In this document: piece after piece, positions 1 to 7,876 of the stretch
Numbering within the stretch: the first letter of the stretch is position 1
Layout: each line of letters starts with the position of its first letter
NCBI RefSeq assembly: GCF_000499385.1
Contig: NW_013654482.1
Coordinates: 1 to 20,000, forward strand
DNA length: 20,000 bases
Direction: 5' to 3'
Source of the DNA: Eimeria necatrix
Taxonomy: Eukaryota; Apicomplexa; Conoidasida; Eucoccidiorida; Eimeriidae
Translations under genes and position numbers: made by a program
The notes under the pieces: model-generated
Told to the model about the DNA's origin: nothing
The model's input: the letters and a program-made list of their open reading frames with translations, nothing else
The model's database searches: none

Positions 1-340
1 CAAACCCCTCCTGGGGGTGAGGGTGAGGGGGAGGGTTTGGGGTTTGTGGGGTGGGGGAGGGTTTAGGGGAGAGGGTTTGGAGGGAGGTGTTCGGATGTGC
101 CAGGGGGATAGGGTTTAGGGTTTAGGGTTTGGGGGAGAGTAGGGTTTAGGATTTAGGGTTTGGGAATTAGGGTTTAGGGTTTGGGGCGTGTGTGGCGTGC
201 GCTTCTGCGGCTTTCCCGCGCCCGTGCTTGTGAGGGTTTAGGGTTTGCGGGAGGCTTTAAATGAACAACTAAACGCCTAGGGTTTAGGGTTTAGGAATTA
301 GGGTTTAGGGTTTAGGGTTTAGGGTTTAGGGTTTGGGGTG
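1..340 (+). repeat. Degenerate telomere-like TTTAGGG repeat block
   Basis: G-rich strand shown. Perfect TTTAGGG runs (about 288-335) alternate with variants such as GGGGAGGG and GGGTTTGGGG, and with short unique pieces (about 186-235). The heptamer is the usual apicomplexan telomere unit, but the block is impure, faces into the window and is followed by genes, so it is interstitial. By analogy with the introns solved elsewhere here, it is probably intron of the gene whose exon begins at 351. No convincing exon was found inside it. Confidence 0.85.
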
Positions 341-350
341 TTTGCTGCAG

Positions 351-444
351 CAACTACAAAGCTGTGCGGGGGGTTTGGGATTTGCAGCCAGTGAAGAACC
401 GGCAGCGGAAGCGCAGCAAATATGGCTGCAAAATGAGTGCAGAG

Positions 445-479
<35 letters not shown>

Positions 480-1129
480 GCACTTAGCAGCAGCAGCAGA
501 TGTTTGCTTCTTCAACCAGTTCAAAAGGTTTACTTGGAAAGACACAAACCACAAACCCTCGCCAGAACTCATCCTAAACCCTCAAGATCTTCCCAGAGAT
601 GCAAACCACTTCAACAAGTGGTTTAGACTCAAAATGCAAAGAAAAGGAGCTGCTGCCTAAACCCTAAACCCTAAATCAGTGGTTTAGACTCAGGATGCGC
701 GGGAAGGGAGCTACTGCCTAAACCCTAAACCCTAAATCAGTGGTTTAGACTCGGGATGCGAGGAAAGGGACCTGCTGCCTAAACCCTAAACCACTTCAAC
801 AAGTGGTTTAGACTCAAAATGCAAAGAAAAGGAGCTGCTGCCTAAACCCTAAACCCTAAACCCTAAATCAGTGGTTTAGACTCAGGATGCGAGGAAAGGG
901 ACCTGCTGCCTAAACCCTAAACCCTAAACCCTCAGGCAGCTTAAACCCTAAGAGGACCAAACCCAAACAACCCTAAACCCCAGCAGCGCTAAACCCTAAA
1001 CCCTAGCAGCCCCAAACCCTCGCCCGCAGCAGCTGGGGCTGCAGGAAAGGGTTTAGGGTTTAGGGTTTAGGGTTTAGAGGAGAGCAGCATGTCAACAAAC
1101 GAACTAAGAGGAACAGCGCCGAAAGTTCC

Positions 1130-1173
<44 letters not shown>

Positions 1174-1315
1174 TGCTGCTGCTGCTGCTGCAGCTGCTGC
1201 TGCTGCTGCTGCTAAGGGGAGCTCAGGCGTGAGCAAAAGATCCCTCAGGAACTTAATGCCGCTCTGGCTGGCGGCGAAATTGTTTGGCGCTTTGGCTAGC
1301 CATCTAGCTAGCTAG
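351..1315 (+). CDS. Unidentified gene, 3' part: two exons, poly-Q and poly-A tracts
   Basis: Proposed exons are 351-527 and 1078-1315. The first follows a TTTGCTGCAG acceptor, reads a basic segment (KNRQRKRSKYGCK) and then about ten Gln, and ends AG|GTTTAC in phase 2. The second starts after TTTAG at 1077, restores the same phase, reads GEQHVNKRTKRNS, a long Ala tract, then KRSLRNLMPLWLAAKLFG, and stops at TAG 1313-1315 inside the GCTAGC array. The frame stays open across the poly-Ala tract. The phase match and non-repetitive ends argue for coding; the donor is weak. The first exon faintly resembles bacterial-type ribosomal protein L34 (basic RKR, then G and M), not enough to name it. The 5' end is not found and lies upstream or outside the window. 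Confidence 0.42.
602..935. repeat. Five-copy tandem repeat, ~61 bp unit
   Basis: The core TGGTTTAGACTC starts at 619, 680, 741, 804 and 872, giving spacings of 61, 61, 63 and 68. Each unit continues with a variable ATGC/GGAAA segment, then CTGCTGCC, then one to three AAACCCT heptamers. Copies 1 and 4 share CACTTCAACAAG ahead of the core and AAAATGCAAAGAAAAGG after it; the others read ATCAG and a GGATGCG variant. This alternation suggests a higher-order unit duplicated as a block. It lies in the proposed intron of the 351-1315 gene. Confidence 0.9.
1131..1213. repeat. (CAG)n-(CTG)n inverted repeat
   Basis: A CAG tract of about 14 units runs directly into CTG tracts, making an almost perfect palindrome able to form a long hairpin in DNA or RNA. 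In the proposed frame both arms read Ala (GCA, then GCT), so the protein tract continues while the DNA strand inverts. Confidence 0.9.
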
Positions 1316-2044
1316 CTAGCTAGCTAGCTAGCTAGCTAGCTGGATAGCTAGCTAGCTAGCTAGCCTGGATGGCTAGCTAGCCAGCGAGATGGCTAGCTAG
1401 CTGGCGAGCCAGCTAGCCGGCGAGCTGGGGGGCCAGCTGGACGGCTAGCTAGCCAAGTGGCTAGCTGGCAAACCCCAAAGACAGCCTTGTAGAAAACTAG
1501 CTAGCTAGCTAGCTAGCTAGCTAGCTAGCGGCTAGCTAGCTAGCTAGGTAAATAGCTAGCTGCAAAGTCGACGAGCCCGCAGCTTCCCGCCATCGGCTAT
1601 GTGAGCAGCTCCCTCGCTAGCTGGCTAGCTAGCTAGCCAGTTAGCTAGCTAGCCAGCCAGCTAGCCAGTTAGCTAGCTAGCCAGCTAGCTAGCCAGCTAG
1701 CTGGTTACCCAGCCCCAGAACTAGGCAGCTAGCTAGCCATGCTAGTCCGCGTCCAGCCAGCCAGCCACGCAGCCTTCTGGCTAGCTAGCTGCCCCCTCAC
1801 GCAGCCACCAGCTAGCTAGCCACCTAGCTAGCCACCTAGCTAGCCAGCCAGCTAGCCAGCCAGATAGCCAGCCAGCTAGCCAGCTAGCTAGAGACCTAGC
1901 TAGCCGCCTGGCTACGTACCCGGGCGGCTAGCGAGCCACCAGCTAGCCACCAGCCAGCCAGCTAGCCAGCCAGCCAGCTAGCTAGCCAGCTAGCCAGCTA
2001 GCTAGCTAGCTAGCTAGCTGGCTAGCTAGCTAGCTAGCTAGCTG
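1295..2044. repeat. GCTAGC tetranucleotide satellite between convergent genes
   Basis: About 750 bp of AGCT/GCTAGC units with CCAGCTAG and CTGG variants and a few unique interruptions (about 1560-1615 and 1700-1800). The unit is self-complementary and carries TAG in both orientations. Its left end gives the stop of the + gene (1313-1315) and its right end the stop of the - strand dynein light chain (2038-2040). No gene is seen inside it. Confidence 0.95.
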
Positions 2045-2535
2045 AGGGCAGCAGCTTGGGAGTCTGCGTTGGGGTCTTGAATGACCAGCAGCAAATACTC
2101 GCCGTCGGGGGCCACCAGAATTTCGTGTTTTTTGGACCTCACCCGCAAGAAGGTCACGTCGTTCTGCGCAAACCCTAAACCCTAAACCCTAAACCCTAAA
2201 CCCTAAACCCTAAACCCTCGGCGCTCGGCGCTGAGCGCCAGGGCCGCGCGGGGCGCGCTGGCGGGCGCCCGCCCGCCCGCAGCGCCCCCCCAAACCCCAA
2301 ACCCCAAACCCCAAACCCTAAACCCTAAACCCTAAACCCTAAACCCTACTTGGGGGTCTAAGTCTCGGACGAGGGAGCGGGCGCGGTCTGCGAGTTGTGC
2401 TGCTGCTGCAGCATAAGCAGCAGTTTGCTGCTGCCCCAAAGTGGAGCGAAGGATGCAGCCATCAGCAGCAAGAACAATAATGCCTTTAACCCCTTTTCGG
2501 GTTTTGATGCGGTTCAGGGTTTCCTCCACTTCCGC
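2038..2535 (-). CDS. DYNLRB: Roadblock/LC7-type dynein light chain
   Basis: Light chain of the dynein motor; the family dimerises and binds the intermediate chain in the cytoplasm or flagellum. Exon 2535-2350 reads [19 protein letters not shown], then IVLAADG and [11 protein letters not shown]. Exon 2163-2038 reads [19 protein letters not shown], then LLLVIQD and a short Ala-rich tail. Both match the family in order across almost its whole length: about 104 residues with the initiator against the usual ~96. The splice is CAA|GTAGGG to GCGCAG|AAC, phase 0. The acceptor of the first exon (GGGTTCAG, 2536-2543) falls right after the family's initial Met, so the ATG must lie upstream. The best candidate is ATG at 2763-2761, followed by a weak GTCCGC donor. 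The introns are almost entirely TTTAGGG on the coding strand. The stop is TAG from the neighbouring GCTAGC array. The family call is secure; the start is not. Confidence 0.92.
2164..2349 (-). repeat. Dynein light chain intron made of telomere-like and GC-rich repeat
   Basis: Bounded by proven exons. On the coding strand it opens GTAGGGTTTAGGG, carries four to five heptamers, passes through GGGGTTT variants and a GC-rich core (about 2218-2285) holding GGCGCTCGGCGCTGAGCGCC and GCCC repeats, then six more heptamers and GCGCAG. Telomere-like repeat supplies the donor context directly. Confidence 0.9.
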
Positions 2536-2763
2536 CTGAACCCAAACCCTAAACCCTAAACCCTAAACCCTAAACCCTAAACCCTAAACCCTGGGCTCTT
2601 GGGACCGGGCGCCGAAGCCCCCGCAGCAGCAGCAACGGACAAGCAGCAACAGCGGCAGCAGCAGCAGCAGCAACTTCGGCGCGCTGCGCGCCAAGGAGGG
2701 TTTAGGGTTTAGGGTTTGGGGTTAGGGTTTAGGGTTTAGGGTTTAGGGTTTACGGCGGACCAT
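2536..2763 (-). other. Probable first intron and start region of the dynein light chain
   Basis: The coding-strand 3' part (2541-2593) is seven TTTAGGG-type units ending in the TTCAG acceptor. Upstream lies a CAG/CTG-containing GC-rich piece (2594-2695), then + strand TTTAGGG (2696-2752), then the candidate ATG at 2763-2761. If that start is right, the intron holds both heptamer orientations and could fold on itself. Transcript data would be needed to place the initiator. Confidence 0.4.
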
Positions 2764-3223
2764 CTTCTTGGAAGCCTCGGCGAAGACGGGCGCAAAGCTC
2801 CTCAGGAAACAGCAGGGGGTCCAAGGGCCCCAGCTAAACCCTAGGGTTTAGGGTCTAGGGTTTTCAGGCCCTAGGGTTTAGGGTTTAGGGTTTAGGGTTT
2901 GGGGTTTGAGAGGGCCTCGAAGCGGGCGTGGACTGCCGGAAGGGCAGCAAATGAGTCAATTGAGGGCAGAAAGCGGCAGAAACAGCATGTGCGAGGGTTT
3001 AGGGTTTAGGGTTTAGGGTTTAGGGTTTAGCGTTGGCGAGCTGGCGAAGCCGTTGAAGTTGAATAGCTGTCTGTACACCCCAACGCCCGAATGCTTCTCA
3101 AGTTGAAGCTGCCAAAAGTTTCACTTTTTTGTTTAATTGAATTTAATTAAATTCAAATTAATTCAATAAAATGGGATTTCGGATTCAAAACAAAGAAAGG
3201 CACCTAAGGGGCCCCCTGCAGCA

Positions 3224-3258
<35 letters not shown>

Positions 3259-3782
3259 GGGCCCCTGCAAGCAGCACTTGCTGCTGCTTTTCTTTAAGAA
3301 CTTGTTTGTTGTTTTCTCTTTTTATTTTAATTTAATTATTCTTTTTTCAATTTAAGAAGTTGAAGGAAAAGACCAGGCCCCGACAGCAATGTAGCTGCTG
3401 CACGAGGCCCTCAAACCCTAAACCCTAAACCCTAAACCCTCAACCCTCAACCCCAAACCCTAAACCCTTCAATGTGTGCCGGCTAAACTCCTTTCAGCGC
3501 CACAGGCCTCCATCTGGGGGCCCCCAAGGGTCCCCACAGTTCTACACAGGCTCTCGCTGGAGCTGCTGGCGAGGGTTTAGGGTTTAGGGTTTAGGGTTTA
3601 GGGTTTAGGGTTTGCTTACAGCAGTGCTGCTGCTGCGCCTTTCCCCGATTGCCCCCTGGAGGCGCTGCTGCGGTGTATGTACAGCCCAGGTCTTTTCCCT
3701 GGAAGCCCCAGCACCCAAACCCCAAACCCTAAACCCTAAACCCTAAACCCTAAAAAAGGGTTTGAGGCCCCAGCCCGCACAG
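2764..3782. other. Repeat islands and AT-rich DNA between two divergent genes
   Basis: No gene could be assigned. TTTAGGG blocks sit at about 2876-2910, 2997-3030 and 3572-3614, and AAACCCT blocks at 3412-3470 and 3715-3753. The stretch 3105-3370 is AT-rich (TTTAATTGAATTTAATT-type) around a CTG tract (3218-3258) flanked by GGGGCCCC pieces; it is the likely promoter zone for the dynein light chain and the hydrolase. Short exon-like islands with fair splice signals occur on the + strand: 3511-3571 after CTCCTTTCAG, and 3625-3671 between TTTGCTTACAG and GTGTATG. Their translations match nothing I know. Copies of the GGTGTAYGTACACC motif lie at about 3067 and 3672. Confidence 0.6.
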
Positions 3783-4127
3783 ATGGGGGGAGCCATTTCT
3801 AAAATTGTCTTCCAGCCCCCCAGGTACCCTGGGGGCCCCCCGGGGGGCCCCCCGGGGGCCCCTGACCTTATTGCCTTGAAGACAAAAAGTGGGGAGACTA
3901 TTCACGCAATTCACATCAAAAGGTGAGTCGAGGGTTTAGGGTTTAGGGTTTAGGGTTTAGGGTTTAGGGTTTGAGTCTTTTGGAGGGACCAGGGCTTGTT
4001 CTGGTTCCAGCCTTCAGAGGCCAGGGGTTAGGGTTTGGGGTTTAGGGTTTAGGGTTTAGGGTTTAGGGTTTGTCGGTCTCCCCCTGGGTCTCCTCCTTGC
4101 CGCAAACGGCTGCGCCTGCCCTCCCCA

Positions 4128-4192
<65 letters not shown>

Positions 4193-4499
4193 AGCGGAGG
4201 CTCGTTGACCCTTTTGTATTCCCACGGAAATGCTGAAGACATTTTAATGGCTTTTAGTTTTTTCAAAAGTGTTTCTTCGGCGCTCCAAGTTGACTTGCTG
4301 CTTTACGAATACGTCGGTGGGCCTCGAGGGTTTAGGGTTTAGGGTTTAGGGTTTAGGGTTTAGGGTTTGGGGTCGCTGGCTAGGGGCGAGGGCCCAGGGT
4401 TTAGGGTTTAGGGTTTAGGGTTTAGGGTTTCCTAAACGCAGTCTCGCCCCAGGGCCCTCCCCGACTTCCTCACATCCACGCGCCCACCCCCGCCGCCGC

Positions 4500-4553
<54 letters not shown>

Positions 4554-5446
4554 AGGGTCTGGCCCGAGCGTGCACCTGTGCGCGCGGGAGCGCGTGGGGG
4601 GTTTGATCCTGCAGTCAGCTCTGCTGTCTGTACACCGCGTGGCTTTGCGTCTGAGGTTTTCTTTGCCTTTTGATTTATTCAAAAATATAAATAAAATAAA
4701 AAAAGTCTTTTGTCCAGTCTTTTGCATTCACGGCACCAACGACGAGGTCGTCCCCCTTTACCACGGCATCGTGCGCCCAAACCCTAAACCCTAAACCCTA
4801 AACCCTAAACCCTAAACCCTCGGTTTCGCAGCGCCCGCAGACCTTGGCCAGCAGCAGCGCCGCTGAGGGTTTCGAGGGTTTAGGGTTTGGGCGGCTGCAA
4901 GGGAGGCCGCCTCAGGGCTTCGGGCTTGCTAGGGTTTGGGGTTTGCGAGGGTTTAGGGTTTGCGAGGGTTTAGGGTTTGCGAGGGTTTGGGGCGGGCTAG
5001 GGTTTGGAGTTCCCGGGGCCGAGGGCTCGCTAGGGTTTAGGGTTTGCTAGGCTTTCGGGTTTTGCAGGGTTTAGGGCATGTGCGGGGCTCGCGTTTGCTA
5101 GGGTTTAGGGCTCAGGGTTTGCTAGGGTTTAGGGTTTGCTAGGGTTTAGGGTTTGCTAGGGTTTAGGGCTCGCTAGGGTTTAGGGTTTGCTAGGGTTTGG
5201 CTGCTGCAGGAGCTGTACAAGAGGGCCCCCTTGACTGTCAGCCCCATGTGGGTGGAGGGCGCTGGGCATAACAATTTGGAAATAGTGGCAGGAGATTTAT
5301 TTTTTGTGGCTTTGTCTCGCTTCCTGCGGCTGGTGCAGCAGCAGCAGCAGCAGCAGCAGCTGCAGCAGCAGCTGCAGCAGCAGCAGCAGCAGGAAGAGCA
5401 GCAGCAGCCAGTTGCGGCGGTTGTCGCGGCCGCCGAGGGCGCCTGA
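3783..5446 (+). CDS. ABHD17-type alpha/beta hydrolase (candidate protein depalmitoylase), catalytic-serine exon absent
   Basis: Exons: 3783-3922, 4195-4316, 4556-4770, 5210-5446. Exon 1 reads MGGAISKIVFQPPR, a good N-myristoylation start (Gly2, Ser6, Lys7), then a Gly-Pro insert from GGGGCCCC repeat and TKSGETIHAIHIK. Exon 2 reads SLTLLYSHGNAEDILMAF (oxyanion-side HGN motif) to YEYVG. Exon 3 reads GSGPSVHLC, LILQSALLSV, LPFDLFKNINKIKK and VFCIHGTNDEVVPLYHGI with the triad Asp. Exon 4 reads ELYKRAPLTVSPMWVEGAGH with the triad His, then a poly-Gln/Ala tail to TGA. Junction phases 2, 1 and 0 all agree. The family's YG...GxSxG segment, about 45 residues with the nucleophile Ser, should fall between exons 2 and 3 and is not found at 4317-4555. 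Exons 2 and 3 are in phase, so the frame survives without it. Relatives remove palmitate from membrane-anchored proteins; that role here is inferred. As seen, 237 residues; relatives are about 290-330. Confidence 0.88.
3923..4194 (+). repeat. Hydrolase intron 1: TTTAGGG blocks then (CTG)nCAG acceptor
   Basis: Starts GTGAGTCGAGGGTTTAGGG, so the canonical donor leads within a few bases into six heptamers. A second heptamer block follows at about 4028-4071. The intron ends in about 20 CTG/TTG units (4130-4191) closing with CAG at 4192-4194. The flanking exons are in phase and homologous to one family, which makes this the clearest case here of a CTG tract acting as the 3' splice region rather than coding poly-Leu, poly-Cys or poly-Ala. 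Confidence 0.85.
4317..4555 (+). repeat. Hydrolase intron 2 (or site of a lost exon)
   Basis: Opens GTGGGCCTCGAGGGTTTAGGG, has two heptamer blocks (4328-4370 and 4396-4430), a CG-rich piece (4431-4500) and (CTG)n ending CAG at 4553-4555. The conserved segment expected here was looked for in all + frames and is absent. The CG-rich piece is open in the downstream frame (SPQGPPRLPHIHAP followed by poly-Ala), so unspliced read-through is possible, but it bears no likeness to the family. Confidence 0.7.
4771..5209 (+). repeat. Hydrolase intron 3 with both heptamer orientations
   Basis: Opens GTGCGCCCAAACCCTAAACC, runs through six AAACCCT units to about 4820, then switches to TTTAGGG from 4870. 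About 4925-5198 is a degenerate tandem of GCTAGGGTTTAGGGTTT-like units, closing with GGCTGCTGCAG. The two orientations are complementary and could pair in the transcript. The exon boundaries are fixed by homology on both sides. Confidence 0.85.
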
Positions 5447-6684
5447 GGTGTATGTACACCCCGGCGACGCAGCCGCTGCTGCACCCGCGGAAATAAACAA
5501 TGAGAAAATAAACAAATAAATAAATAAATAAATAAGTAAATAAATAATAAATAAGAAATAAGTTTGTTCTATTGAAGACAAACAGACGTTTAAAGAACTC
5601 CAAACCTTTTTAGGAACTTCTTTCCATTTAAGCCACGCATCCAGGTGTCTGTACACCTCAGCAGCGCGCAGCGCGGCGCAGCCCAGGAGCCAAAAGGCCC
5701 CGAAATTGACTCGAAATCGACTCGAAATTGACTCAAATAAAAGAATAAATGAAAAATAAATGAAAGTGGAGTTTCAATTAAAATAAATAAACGAATTGGC
5801 GACAAAAAGGAGGGAAATACAGCCCAGGGAGCTGTCGATACACCCCGTGGCCCGCGAGGGCTCACTGCAAAAAAACGAAAAAAGGAAAAAGTGCAGTTTT
5901 TCTTTACTTTCACCATCTCGCCATTTCTAATAAGTTTCAGCAACTCGAAATGAGTTTAAAAGACCAAAAAAGAATCAAAAAAGGAAATAAAATAAACAAT
6001 TAATGGCTTTTCTGCATGCGCCTAATGGGTATAAACACGGCGCTACCCGGGAAAATAAACTCCCTACAAAACGCATAGATTCCGAAATAAATGTCCCATT
6101 CTGTTTGATTATATGCATATTTCAAATTGAATAAATGTTTTGTTTAAATTTAATTTTTTGTTTTGCGCAAAATGGGCTTTTTCCGAATTCAAAAGAGCCT
6201 GCAGCAATTCACGAGGTGTACGTACACCCCACGCCCGCGTGTACATACACCGCCGGATTTGCTTTATTTGTTTTTTCATTTCTTTCGAAAAATAGTCCTT
6301 TAAAAGATACAATTATAAAAGACTATTTTCCAGCAAAGAAGTTCCGAAACTAAGTCCTAAACCCTCAAGAAAAATTTGCAAAATTCCGCAAAAAATGTTT
6401 TTGGAAAAGTCCGAAACTTCTTGGCTAGCTTGGGCTCGGGTGTACGTACACCCCAGCCCCCTGCAAGCAGCAGCGGACGCCTCAAAGACCCCCAGCAGCA
6501 GCAGCAGCACGTTTGCCGCTGCTGCTGCAGCAGCACGTTTGCCGCTGCTGCTGCAGCAGCAGCAGCGCGTTTGCTGCTGGTGCAGCAGCAGCGCAGCAGC
6601 AGCGCGTTCGCTGCTCCTGCAGCAGCAGCAGGAGGTTTGCGGTTGCAGCTGCAGCAGCAAAGCAGCAAGTCTGCTGCTGCTGCT

Positions 6685-6718
<34 letters not shown>

Positions 6719-6765
6719 ACTAGCGGCGCCGCAGGTGCTTCGTGGCTCGCTCTTCGCCGGGCTTC
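5447..6765. other. Intergenic: AT-rich region, TAAA repeats, CAG-rich block
   Basis: Directly after the hydrolase stop lies GGTGTATGTACACC (5447-5460). About 5485-5565 is an (AAAT)n microsatellite. The stretch 5566-6370 is AT-rich and holds five further copies of the near-palindrome (5644, 5831, 6215, 6239, with another at 6439 just beyond), plus a short triple repeat of GACTCGAAAT at about 5708-5735. About 6465-6720 is a CAG/CTG block. The long - strand frame at 5590-5943 shows no conserved features and is not called. Polyadenylation and promoter signals are probably here but none can be singled out. Confidence 0.7.
6495..6720. repeat. CAG/CTG block with repeated CRCGTTTGCYGCTG unit
   Basis: A unit of about 26-37 bp built on CACGTTTGCCGCTGCTGCTG plus CAG runs occurs at about 6508, 6534 and 6565, with diverged CGCGTTCGCTGCT at about 6601 and a further relic near 6632. 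It ends in (CAG)n at 6684-6717. CAG and CTG arms alternate, so the whole block is a chain of potential hairpins. Every frame gives low-complexity protein; no coding claim is made. Confidence 0.75.
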
Positions 6766-7404
6766 ATGACCCTCCAGACTTGGGGCCTCAAAAAGTGTTT
6801 TGCATCTCGAACCCCAAGAGGGTACTTGGGGGGCCCCCCGGGGGGCCCCCCGGGGGGCCCCCCGGGGGCCCCCCGGGGCCCCCGGGGGCCCCTGGGGGGC
6901 CCCAGCAGCCGCAGCGCCCGCGCAGCCCGCAGGAGGCCCCCCACCCGGCTCAGGGCCAGGGCCAGGGGGGCCACCTGGCAAAGTCCCAACAGAACTTCTT
7001 CTTTTTTGAATTTATTTTCGCAAATAAAAGATCCATTTAAACCATTTGAGAGGCCCCTCGAGTTCACAGGGTACAGCAGCGGCAAAGACACGCGGGCCCG
7101 CAGCAGCTGCACAAGCACATCTGCCTTTCCAATCATGCGCACCAAGTTGGGGGCCCCCGGGGGGGCCCCCCGGGGGGGGCCCCTGCGGGGCCCCAGGCGC
7201 ACCCAGGACCCTCGGGGGCCCCTCAGGGGAGCCCAGGGGGGCCCCTGGAAAGGCGGGGGAAGGCCCGGGGGGCCCCCGGGGGGCCCCCTGGGGGGCCCCC
7301 TGGGGGGCCCCCTGGGGCAGGGGCCCCTGGGGGGCCCTCCGGGGCATTGGATGGAACTGCTGGGGGCCCCCGGGGTGAAGAACTTTGCAAAGTATGAAGT
7401 TTAA
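6766..7404 (+). CDS. Unidentified protein interrupted by Gly-Pro repeat stretches
   Basis: One open frame from ATG 6766 to TAA 7402-7404. It reads MTLQTWGLKKCFASRTPRG, a basic start that could be a mitochondrial presequence, then Gly-Pro repeats (about 6828-6990), then NLFSQIKDPFKPFERPLEF and TGYSSGKDTRARSS to MRTKLG, a second Gly-Pro stretch (about 7150-7345), and the ending ELLGAPGVKNFAKYEV. The non-repeat parts have ordinary composition and lie in one frame, which supports coding. The first repeat could instead be an intron: GG|GTACTT at 6829-6830 to CCCAACAG|A at 6991 also keeps the frame. No family is recognised. AT-rich sequence directly follows the stop, as for a 3' end. Confidence 0.45.
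   Translation: MTLQTWGLKKCFASRTPRGYLGGPPGGPPGGPPGAPRGPRGPLGGPSSRSARAARRRPPTRLRARARGATWQSPNRTSSFLNLFSQIKDPFKPFERPLEFTGYSSGKDTRARSSCTSTSAFPIMRTKLGAPGGAPRGGPLRGPRRTQDPRGPLRGAQGGPWKGGGRPGGPPGGPLGGPLGGPLGQGPLGGPPGHWMELLGAPGVKNFAKYEV
6826..6906. repeat. GGGGCCCC-type repeat, first block of the 6766-7404 frame
   Basis: Runs of GGGGGGCCCCCC about 11-12 bp long in tandem, ending CCTGGGGGGCCCC. Each unit is self-complementary. Read in the proposed frame it gives [12 protein letters not shown]. Confidence 0.9.
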
Positions 7405-7876
7405 TGTTTTAAAAATAAATAAAAATATAAAATCAATACTTTTCAGGGTTTGGAATGCAGGGTTTAGGGTTTAGGGTTTAGGGTTTAGGGGCGGGGGCCC
7501 TCGAGCAGGGCCCCAGCTCTGGAGCAGCCGCGGGCTGGGTGGGGCTTATTCTTCTTTAGGGTTTAGGGTTTAGGGTTTAGGGTTTCAAATTTAGGGTTTA
7601 GACTTTTTAAACACTTTAAAAGGGTTTTTGTCTCAAGGACTTCATCGCCAAGTAATGCTGAGCGCCGCACGAAACCCTCGAGCCCTGAGCGAGGGTTTAG
7701 GGTTTAGGGTTTAGGGTTTAGGGTTTAGGGTTTGCTTTTGCTGCGCATCCTTTCTTACCTGCTCCTTCGCGCCCCTGGCCACCACGAAGGCCCCTAACCA
7801 CTCCCGCTGCGTGCCTCCAACCCCGGGGTTTAGGGTTTAGGGTTTAGGGTTTAGGGTTTAGGGTTTAGGGTTTCCG
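7405..7876. other. Upstream region of PAM18 with telomere-like repeats
   Basis: AT-rich just after 7404 (AAAATAAATAAAAATAT). TTTAGGG blocks sit at 7457-7490, 7557-7585, 7693-7732 and 7827-7873, the last ending three bases before the PAM18 ATG. Between them, the - strand shows an exon-like stretch, 7765-7812, bounded by CACGCAG and a consensus CAG|GTAAGA, translating REWLGAFVVARGAKEQ; a phase-compatible - strand ending HYLAMKSLRQKPF* lies at about 7653 to 7612. If real these belong to an antisense gene overlapping the PAM18 5' end. Unproven. Confidence 0.5.

Noticed and set aside
1..340. A true chromosome end (telomere)
   Set aside because: Repeats are degenerate and mixed with unique sequence, and the same heptamer occurs in both orientations throughout the window, including inside proven introns.
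2755..2815. Rab-like motif IFLEASAKTGAKLLR on the + strand
   Set aside because: One short island with no other Rab motif nearby and no good splice sites in that frame; the opposite strand is the likely first exon region of the dynein light chain.
2908..3060. Natural-looking - strand peptides (PSIDSFAALPAVHARFEA; FNFNGFASSP), perhaps a glutathione transferase end
   Set aside because: The flanking repeat reads AAACCCT on that strand with no GT donor or AG acceptor at the edges, and no neighbouring exon fits.
5590..5943. 117-residue - strand open frame
   Set aside because: Lies in AT-rich intergenic DNA, composition is Phe/Ile-rich by base bias, and there are no motifs.
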